This document shows, one piece after another, positions 24,386 through 29,229 of a stretch of 29,229 bases of DNA (positions are counted from its first letter, which is position 1; each line of letters begins with the position of its first letter). The DNA is taken from NCBI GenBank assembly GCA_964460035.1, contig CAYWPG010000046.1:1-29229 (forward strand), in the 5' to 3' direction. The notes below the pieces were generated by a model. The model was not told the DNA's origin. It saw only the letters and a list, made by a program, of their open reading frames with translations, and ran no database searches. Origin of the DNA: CAYWPG01 sp964460035. GTDB lineage: Bacteria; Pseudomonadota; Gammaproteobacteria; Nitrococcales; AK92. The translations under genes were made by a program, and so were the position numbers.

Positions 24386-24958
24386 TGACTCAGTGCGATG
24401 TCTGCCCCGGACGAAGACCATCCGTGGGATTGCTCCCCGTGTGGGAAATTTTGCGTCCCGTGGCAAGGGGAGTGGGGGAACATAGCCAAAGCCTTTCGCG
24501 CCCGCCCCCCAGTGGTTAGCTCACAGAGTTGTAAGAATAGTCCCCGTGGGAACGGACCCTAGCCGCGAATCTTGGCCTCCCCGCGGCCCTCGGCGCCCAG
24601 GTAGTGCTCTCACGGAAATTGGCTTCGCGAGCGAACTTTTCCGCCTCGGTACGGTCAATAGTGAACGAAAGCTACGGCACCAGGGCGTCAGCCGCTGGCT
24701 CCCCGCTCTGCAGGCGGCAAAGCGGGCTGTGAGCGACGGTACGCAGGGTTGAATCGCTGTTTGTACGCCTCCACGTCATTTGGCGAGTCGCCTCATGGCG
24801 GCGGCCTCGGCGGAAAGCAATTCAGTTCTTGCGGATATACGGAACTTCTCGCTCACAACCCCGTCTAATAAAGTAGCAAAGCAGGCCAAGGGATACGCCA
24901 TACGGCGTCCGACGGATGCGACTGTGGGATGAGTCGCATATCTTGGCGAAGGTTTTTG
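24386..24958. other. Gene-empty region ending in tandem terminators (candidate non-coding RNA or decayed element)
   Basis: No frame on either strand has a ribosome binding site, a recognisable domain or the codon pattern of the neighbours. The DNA is less GC-biased than the flanks. Hairpins are frequent, for example ATGCGAC (24916-24922) with GTCGCAT (24933-24939), and CCCGCT/AGCGGG around 24700-24725. Two strong plus-strand terminators follow directly. I looked for RNase P RNA, tmRNA, SRP RNA, 6S RNA and tRNA signatures and recognised none. It may hold an unknown RNA, or be a worn-out gene or mobile element. Confidence 0.4.
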
Positions 24959-25006
24959 ACCGGTCCGACCCCATCCCCCCCCCCCAATTGTCGGATCGGT
25001 TTTTTT
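24959..25006 (+). terminator. Strong intrinsic terminator with a poly-C loop
   Basis: ACCGGTCCGAC (24959-24969) pairs with GTCGGATCGGT (24990-25000) over 11 positions with a single G-U wobble, followed by a run of seven T ending at 25006. The loop contains 11 consecutive C (24975-24985). No gene lies upstream within 680 bases other than one that already has its own terminator. Confidence 0.8.
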
Positions 25007-25015
25007 ATTCCGCAT

Positions 25016-25043
25016 ACGGAGCGCAACGCGCTCCGTTTTCTTT
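25016..25043 (+). terminator. Second, tandem intrinsic terminator
   Basis: ACGGAGCGC (25016-25024) pairs perfectly with GCGCTCCGT (25028-25036) around an AAC loop, followed by TTTCTTT. It is nine bases after the first terminator. Confidence 0.8.
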
Positions 25044-25097
25044 AAGTACGATGCGCAACCTACCCCTTTCGAGCTACGCCTAGGCACTCTCGGTTGT

Positions 25098-25103
25098 TAT
25101 AGT
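25098..25103 (+). promoter_or_regulatory. Possible -10 element for metY
   Basis: TATAGT matches TATAAT at five of six positions, just after the tandem terminators. No good -35 hexamer is seen. Transcription from here would give a leader of about 180 bases that includes the inverted repeat at 25171-25256. Confidence 0.35.
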
Positions 25104-25170
25104 TGCTCGCACCTGCAAGCTCCGTTCCATGGCCGCCCATTGCCTGAACGGACTTGAGGGTCAACACTAG

Positions 25171-25256
25171 GGCTTGTTTGCCTTCGTTTCGCGCTTGGCT
25201 TGCGGTGCATGCCGCAGTCGGTCGGGCGCAGGCGCGAAACAGAGGCAAACAGAGCC
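25171..25256 (+). promoter_or_regulatory. Long inverted repeat in the metY leader (candidate cis-regulatory RNA)
   Basis: Three paired blocks in register: GGCT (25171-25174) with AGCC (25253-25256), TTTGCCT (25177-25183) with AGGCAAA (25243-25249), and TTTCGCGC (25187-25194) with GCGCGAAA (25232-25239). That is 19 base pairs with small internal loops (2x3 and 3x3). The 37-base apical part contains its own hairpin, TGCGG (25201-25205) with CCGCA (25212-25216). The structure ends 32 bases before the metY ATG. No T-run follows, and I do not see SAM-I, SAM-II or SAH riboswitch signatures. Confidence 0.65.
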
Positions 25257-25288
25257 GGACTGACGGCCGCTCAACGGAGAGTAAGATT

Positions 25289-26566
25289 ATGAAGCTAGAG
25301 ACGATAGCGGTTCATGGGGGGTACTCGCCGGACCCCACTACCAAGGCGGTAGCGGTGCCCATCTACCAGACGACCTCCTACGCTTTCGATAACACGCAGC
25401 ACGGGGCCGATCTGTTCGATCTCAAGGTTCCCGGCAATATCTACAGCCGCATCATGAACCCCACCAACGACGTGCTGGAGCAGCGCGTGGCGGCGCTGGA
25501 AGGGGGGATAGGCGCGCTGGCAGTGGCATCCGGCATGGCTGCTATCACCTACGCGATTCAGACCATCGCCGTAGCCGGCGACAACATCGTCACCACCAGC
25601 CAGCTGTACGGCGGCACCTACAACCTGTTCGCGCATACGCTGCCGAACCTGGGCATAGAAGCGCGGTTCGCTGCGTTGGACGACTACGAGAAGATCGACA
25701 GCCTGATCGATGACCGGACCAAGGCGCTGTTCTGCGAATCCATAGGCAACCCCTCCGGCAATATTGCCGACATCGCCCGCTTGGCGGAGATCGCTCACGC
25801 CAAGGGCGTGCCGCTGATCGTGGACAATACGGTGCCCACGCCTTACCTGTGGCGGCCGTTCGAGCATGGCGCGGATATCGTCGTGCACTCGCTCACCAAG
25901 TACATGGGCGGCCACGGCACCACCATCGGCGGAATCGTGGTCGACTCCGGCAAGTTCCCCTGGGCGGAGCACGGCAAGCGCTTCCCGATGATGGTCGAGC
26001 CCGACCGCTCCTACCACGGCGTGGTGTACGCCGAGGCTCTGGGGCCGGCCGCCTTTATCGGCCGCTGCCGCGTGGTACCGCTGCGCAACATGGGCGCCGC
26101 GCTATCGCCGTTTAACGCTTTTCAGATCATGCAAGGCATCGAAACGCTCGCTCTGCGGATGGACAGGCACTGCGAGAACGCGCAGCGGGTCGCCGAATAC
26201 CTGCAAGCCCACCCGCAGGTGAGCTGGGTGAAATACGCCGGGCTCAAGGACAGCCCCGATAATGCTCTTGCCAACAAATACATGGGCGGCCGCGCCTCGG
26301 GCATTCTCAGCTTCGGCATCAAGGGCGGAGTGTCGGCTGGTGCGAAGTTCATCGACGCACTCAAGCTCATCGTGCGCCTGGTGAACATCGGCGATGCCAA
26401 ATCGCTGGCAACGCACCCTGCTTCCACCACCCATCGCCAGCTCAACGACGAGGAACTGGAAGCCGCGGGCGTCAGCAAGGATCTGGTGCGCCTCTCCATC
26501 GGCATCGAGCACATCGACGACATTATCGCCGATATCGAGCAGGCCCTGGCTGCCGCCGCTAGCTGA
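25289..26566 (+). CDS. metY: O-acetylhomoserine sulfhydrylase (MetY type)
   Basis: A 425-residue PLP enzyme of the Cys/Met-metabolism family. It uses sulfide and O-acetylhomoserine to make homocysteine directly. Signatures: ETIAVHGGYSPDPTTKAVAVPIYQTTSY at the start (read as ETIAVHGGYSPDPTTKA plus VPIYQTTSY), YSRIMNPTNDVLEQR, ALEGGIGALAVASGMAA, PLIVDNTVPTPYL and the PLP lysine in VHSLTKYMGGHG. The C-terminus has SLATHPASTTHRQL and RLSIGIEHIDDI, which separate it from cystathionine-type members. GGAG lies before the ATG at 25289; the frame is open to 25154 but those codons cross a large inverted repeat. A perfect terminator follows, so it is probably monocistronic. Confidence 0.95.
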   Translation: MKLETIAVHGGYSPDPTTKAVAVPIYQTTSYAFDNTQHGADLFDLKVPGNIYSRIMNPTNDVLEQRVAALEGGIGALAVASGMAAITYAIQTIAVAGDNIVTTSQLYGGTYNLFAHTLPNLGIEARFAALDDYEKIDSLIDDRTKALFCESIGNPSGNIADIARLAEIAHAKGVPLIVDNTVPTPYLWRPFEHGADIVVHSLTKYMGGHGTTIGGIVVDSGKFPWAEHGKRFPMMVEPDRSYHGVVYAEALGPAAFIGRCRVVPLRNMGAALSPFNAFQIMQGIETLALRMDRHCENAQRVAEYLQAHPQVSWVKYAGLKDSPDNALANKYMGGRASGILSFGIKGGVSAGAKFIDALKLIVRLVNIGDAKSLATHPASTTHRQLNDEELEAAGVSKDLVRLSIGIEHIDDIIADIEQALAAAAS

Positions 26567-26879
26567 TCTAGCTCTCTGCATCGGTCAGGATCATTGCGGC
26601 AATGATCCTGACCGTTTCCCTGGCGCGATACCGGATCGCCTTCTTGGAACCCTATCTCCGCGCAACTCGGCCATGGCCGCTAGCCCCTCGCTGACCCAAT
26701 AGGGATGAAGTCGGAGCGATCCGCACGCACATTACTGAACTGGGCGCGCTGGCAAGCACGACAGGTGGCCCACGGAACACGCCTGCACGGACCGGGCCGT
26801 TGCCAAGACCGCCAGCGCGCCGGTCGGCCGCGGGCGCGAATGTAGCCAGCGGGGCTGGACAGGCCTGAGGAGAGCGATC
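26567..26879. other. Intergenic stretch between metY and the HMA gene
   Basis: About 313 bases. Apart from the metY terminator at the left end I see no gene. I looked for a CueR-type copper operator upstream of the HMA gene and did not recognise one. Confidence 0.55.
26582..26617 (+). terminator. Intrinsic terminator of metY
   Basis: CGGTCAGGATCATTG (26582-26596) pairs perfectly over 15 bases with CAATGATCCTGACCG (26600-26614) around a CGG loop, 15 bases after the metY stop. Only TTT follows, but the stem is very stable. Confidence 0.75.
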
Positions 26880-27110
26880 ATGGCGAACGAAAGGGTTAAG
26901 CGCATGCAGCGTCTGGAAGTCGGAGGAATGAAGTGCGAGCGCTGCGTGACGCAGGTCGAGCAGGCTCTGCGCGCGCTGGCCGGCGTCGAGGAGGTGAAAG
27001 TGAGCTTGAATGAGGGCACGGCCAGCATAGTTGGCGATGTAGAAGCGGAAGATCTGCTACGTGCCCTGTCCAAGACCAACTATCAGGCGCGCCCGCTGAA
27101 AGACGAGTAG
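26880..27110 (+). CDS. Heavy-metal-associated (HMA, CopZ-like) protein
   Basis: A 76-residue single HMA domain. The metal-binding loop is GGMKCERCVTQVEQAL (C19 and C22), followed by the ferredoxin-like pattern LAGVEEVKVSLNEGTASIVGD. It probably carries Cu(I) or another soft metal in the cytosol and hands it to a P-type ATPase, which is not in this window. No signal peptide. GAGGAG lies before the ATG. The next gene, a DUF411 protein, is also a copper-linked family, and the 121-base gap allows either a common or separate promoter. Confidence 0.88.
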   Translation: MANERVKRMQRLEVGGMKCERCVTQVEQALRALAGVEEVKVSLNEGTASIVGDVEAEDLLRALSKTNYQARPLKDE

Positions 27111-27231
27111 CTGCCGCCGTCACTGCCGTGGCCGCCGCGGCTCTACGTGACCTTGCGCAACTCCAGACAGCCTGCGCTTCGTTACCATGCTCCAGGTACA
27201 GCGTTAAAAGCTGATTGCATAGGAGCATGAA

Positions 27232-27744
27232 ATGGCTGTCACAAGGAACCGGGCGCTGCTGGTGGGCGGTGTGTTCGCCGTTGCTGCGATTGCGGGTGCA
27301 TTGTTCATGGATATCTCCGCGCGGGAAACGCCTGCCGCCGAACCGCGCATCACGACCGTGGCCGATGCGACGCGCACGGTAGAAGTGTACAAATCGCCCA
27401 CCTGCGGCTGCTGTACGGCCTGGGTGGAACACTTACAAGCCAATGGCTTTACGGTCAACGTCACCGACCTGAACGATCTGACCCCAATCAAGCTGTCGAA
27501 TGGAATCACTCACGAGCTGGCTTCCTGCCACACGGCGCTGGTGGGCGGCTACGTGATCGAGGGGCACGTTCCCGCGCGCGAAATCGTGCGTCTGCTCGAT
27601 GAGCGCCCGCCGGTAGTGGGTTTGGCGGTACCCGGCATGCCCATGGGTTCGCCGGGCATGGAAGGCCCGCGCAGCGAGCCCTATGACGTGCTCAGCTACG
27701 ATCGCAACGGCAATACCCGGATTTTCGCCAGCTACCGCCCCTAG
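27232..27744 (+). CDS. DUF411 (CopG-like) copper-associated periplasmic protein
   Basis: A 170-residue protein with an N-terminal membrane anchor (about 7-27) and a thioredoxin-like DUF411 domain outside the cytosol. Metal/redox residues are C58, C60 and C61 (KSPTCGCCTAW), C99-H100 (ASCHTALVGGYVIEGHVP) and H112, followed by a Met-rich PGMPMGSPGM stretch. Members such as Vibrio and Pseudomonas CopG take part in periplasmic copper handling or redox chemistry. The ATG at 27232 has AGGAG six bases upstream. It follows the HMA gene, supporting a small copper module. A regulatory signal was not found. Confidence 0.9.
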   Translation: MAVTRNRALLVGGVFAVAAIAGALFMDISARETPAAEPRITTVADATRTVEVYKSPTCGCCTAWVEHLQANGFTVNVTDLNDLTPIKLSNGITHELASCHTALVGGYVIEGHVPAREIVRLLDERPPVVGLAVPGMPMGSPGMEGPRSEPYDVLSYDRNGNTRIFASYRP

Positions 27745-27777
27745 ATCCCGCTCTCGTATTAATCCACACCTGGACGC

Positions 27778-27799
27778 GGCGCCGGCCATTGCCGGCGCC
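27778..27799. terminator. GC-rich hairpin after the DUF411 gene
   Basis: GGCGCCGGC (27778-27786) and GCCGGCGCC (27791-27799) form a perfect 9-bp stem with a CATT loop, 34 bases after the stop. There is no T-run, so intrinsic termination is doubtful. Confidence 0.4.
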
Positions 27800-27964
27800 T
27801 GCCCTGCCGCGCCAAACTGCATCCGGCGCCGCGCGGCGCGATACAGTTCGCATTTCCGACTCTCCCGCCTGACCCAGCCAACCGGCTCGCTTGCCCGCTG
27901 CACTCCTTAGCCCCAACTGCAGTAAAGGACCGCGTGTTACGGTTGCGATGGCAGGAAACCGAGG

Positions 27965-28756
27965 ATGCACCGTCTTTTGCTGCTGACGACGCTCATGGTG
28001 ACGTTGGTCGCCTGCGCGGTCTCACCGACCGGACGGCGTCAGCTGGCCTTGTTTCCGGACGGGCAGATGGCAGAAATGGGGGCCGCGGCCTTCGCTCAAA
28101 TTCGGCAGCAAGTTCCGGTTTCCAACGATGCACGCCTCAACGGTTACGTGGAGTGCGTTGCCGATGCTCTGGTGGCGGCGCTGGACGAGGAATACGCGCG
28201 CGAGGATTGGGAGGTAGTGCTGTTCGAGGATGACAGCGCCAACGCCTTCGCTCTGCCGGGCGGCCGTATAGGCGTGCACGCGGGTCTGCTTGAGGTGGCG
28301 CGCAACCAGGATCAGTTAGCGACTGTCATCGCGCATGAGATTGCCCACGTCATCGCCGACCACTCCAACGAGAGAGTTTCCACAGCTTACGCGACAGAGT
28401 CGGGTCTGAGGCTTGCGCAAGTGTTGGCGGGCGGACCCTCGGACGGCCAGAGTTCGCTGATGGGACTGCTGGGCCTGGGAGCGCAGTACGGGATTTTGAT
28501 GCCGTTCAGCAGAACCCAGGAAAGCGAAGCGGACATTATTGGCTTGGATCTGATGGCGCGGGCTGGGTTCGACCCTCGCGAAAGCATCCGTTTGTGGGAA
28601 AACATGATGGAGCTGGGGCAAGGCGAGCCGCCGGAATTTCTCTCCACCCATCCGTCCCACGGACGACGCATAGACGACTTGCAGGGAGGCATGGACGCGG
28701 CGATGAAATACTTCGAGGCTGCGCAGGCGCAGGGGCGGCGCCCTAGCTGTGCGTAA
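27965..28756 (+). CDS. M48-family metalloprotease lipoprotein (LoiP/YggG-like)
   Basis: A 263-residue protein with a lipoprotein signal (LVTLVAC-like end, C17 lipidated). It has the zinc site HEIAH (H124, E125, H128) and the third ligand Glu in ESEAD (about E188), with SANAFALPGGRIGVHAGLL before it and STHPSHGRRI after it, all typical of the M48C group. It likely degrades or clips misfolded or unassembled envelope proteins in the periplasm. Ala at +2 fits outer-membrane sorting. The ATG is preceded by AGGA at a usable distance. It follows the copper genes by about 220 bases. Confidence 0.92.
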   Translation: MHRLLLLTTLMVTLVACAVSPTGRRQLALFPDGQMAEMGAAAFAQIRQQVPVSNDARLNGYVECVADALVAALDEEYAREDWEVVLFEDDSANAFALPGGRIGVHAGLLEVARNQDQLATVIAHEIAHVIADHSNERVSTAYATESGLRLAQVLAGGPSDGQSSLMGLLGLGAQYGILMPFSRTQESEADIIGLDLMARAGFDPRESIRLWENMMELGQGEPPEFLSTHPSHGRRIDDLQGGMDAAMKYFEAAQAQGRRPSCA

Positions 28757-28836
28757 TGTTCTGCCATCGCAGCGTCGCCCTGGCCAGGACGTGCTACTGT
28801 TTTGGTTAGGTGCTGCTCGGTGATAAGGAGACGACC

Positions 28837-29181
28837 GTGGAAGAGAGAAGGGCTCAAAGAGAGATTATCAATCGCTACTTGCGAGTGTACGACGAACAGA
28901 GCAACCGTTTCATCGGTTATCTGGTCGATATCACACCGAACGGCGCCATGCTGCAGAGCAACGAGCCGATAGAACCGGATACCTCGTTCCGGCTACGGGT
29001 GGAGCTGCCCGAGCAGATCGAGGGCAAACGCCATATATCCGTAGAAGCGCGTAGCGTCTGGGACAAGAAGGAAACGAACGCGCTGTTCTACCACACCGGC
29101 TTCGAGTTCAAGCCCGGCTCGGAAGCGGAAGCGCCGCGGATCAAACGCCTGATGGAGGCCTACAGCATAGGACAGCACTGA
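28837..29181 (+). CDS. PilZ-domain protein
   Basis: A 114-residue protein resembling a stand-alone PilZ domain: FIGYLVDITPNGAMLQSN corresponds to the D/NxSxxG c-di-GMP loop (here DITPNG, with Thr in place of Ser), and SFRLRVELP and HISVEARSVWDKKE give the rest of the beta barrel. An RxxxR set is present in the N-terminal helix (RRAQR, residues 4-8) but its spacing to the loop is not clearly typical, so nucleotide binding is uncertain. The GTG at 28837 has AAGGAG six bases upstream; an upstream in-frame start at 28810 is less likely. It could be a c-di-GMP receptor for the two GGDEF proteins in this window, but this is only inferred. Confidence 0.78.
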   Translation: MEERRAQREIINRYLRVYDEQSNRFIGYLVDITPNGAMLQSNEPIEPDTSFRLRVELPEQIEGKRHISVEARSVWDKKETNALFYHTGFEFKPGSEAEAPRIKRLMEAYSIGQH

Positions 29182-29229
29182 GGCCCGTTCTCATCGGATC
29201 GCACCTGCGTTGGCGCTGCGCATGATCCG

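Noticed and set aside
24007..24489. 160-codon open frame on the minus strand opposite the small lipoprotein gene
   Set aside because: It runs opposite a gene with a near-perfect ribosome binding site and signal peptide, crosses the terminator and palindromes, and has no recognisable domain.
24546..24752. 68-codon plus-strand frame in the gene-empty region
   Set aside because: No ribosome binding site, no domain, and it starts with an alternative codon.
24776..25087. 103-codon minus-strand frame over the tandem terminators
   Set aside because: It reads through the poly-C tract and both terminator stems, lacks a ribosome binding site and resembles no family. The distal half (24776-24950) reads somewhat protein-like, so a gene fragment cannot be fully excluded.
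25044..25288. tRNA or SAM riboswitch in the metY upstream region
   Set aside because: No cloverleaf, no T-loop consensus and none of the SAM-I/SAM-II core motifs were seen.

Overview
The window is a GC-rich (roughly 60-65% by eye) chromosomal segment of a free-living gammaproteobacterium. RNase T, RimK, EttA, TrxC, PurU and an FNR/Anr-type regulator with the full cysteine set point to Gammaproteobacteria. The mix (no lac/enteric features, O-acetylhomoserine sulfhydrylase, several c-di-GMP genes) would fit a Chromatiales/Ectothiorhodospiraceae-like organism, but that placement is an inference. No CRISPR array, rRNA, tRNA or intact mobile element was found.

Layout. Positions 1-4732: the start of argG (minus) diverges from pyrC and rnt (plus). 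A Cys-rich lipoprotein of unknown function follows and converges on an anr/fnr-type regulator. Positions 4973-12831 are one long minus-strand operon-like run, read as glyA > nrdR > ribD > ribE > ribBX > ribH > nusB > DUF2889 > thiL > pgpA, with overlaps or very short gaps between most genes. It joins one-carbon metabolism, deoxynucleotide control, riboflavin synthesis, antitermination, thiamine cofactor synthesis and phospholipid synthesis. The GTP cyclohydrolase II half of the RibBA-like protein has lost its zinc and catalytic motifs (RibBX type), so a separate RibA must be encoded elsewhere.

Positions 13114-16942: a Mut7-C/PIN-type nuclease diverges from a retropepsin-like RimB and RimK (4-base overlap), followed by ettA; this is a translation/ribosome-modification neighbourhood. 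Positions 17022-23731: a CHASE-GGDEF diguanylate cyclase diverges from purU; then come a ferritin-like protein, a membrane GGDEF protein, an ABC exporter and trxC. Positions 23998-25288: a tiny Gly-rich lipoprotein with its own terminator, then about 1 kb without a convincing gene that nevertheless ends in two tandem intrinsic terminators. Positions 25289-29181: metY, a CopZ-like HMA protein, a DUF411 (CopG-like) copper protein, an M48 metalloprotease lipoprotein and a PilZ-domain protein.

The most interesting unexplained signals are structural and non-coding: large inverted repeats in the 5' regions of metY, glyA and the ferritin-like gene (the last with a mutually exclusive alternative pairing close to the ribosome binding site), and a terminator-bounded, gene-empty region upstream of metY that could encode a non-coding RNA. 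I could not test folding, conservation or expression, so these are candidates only.
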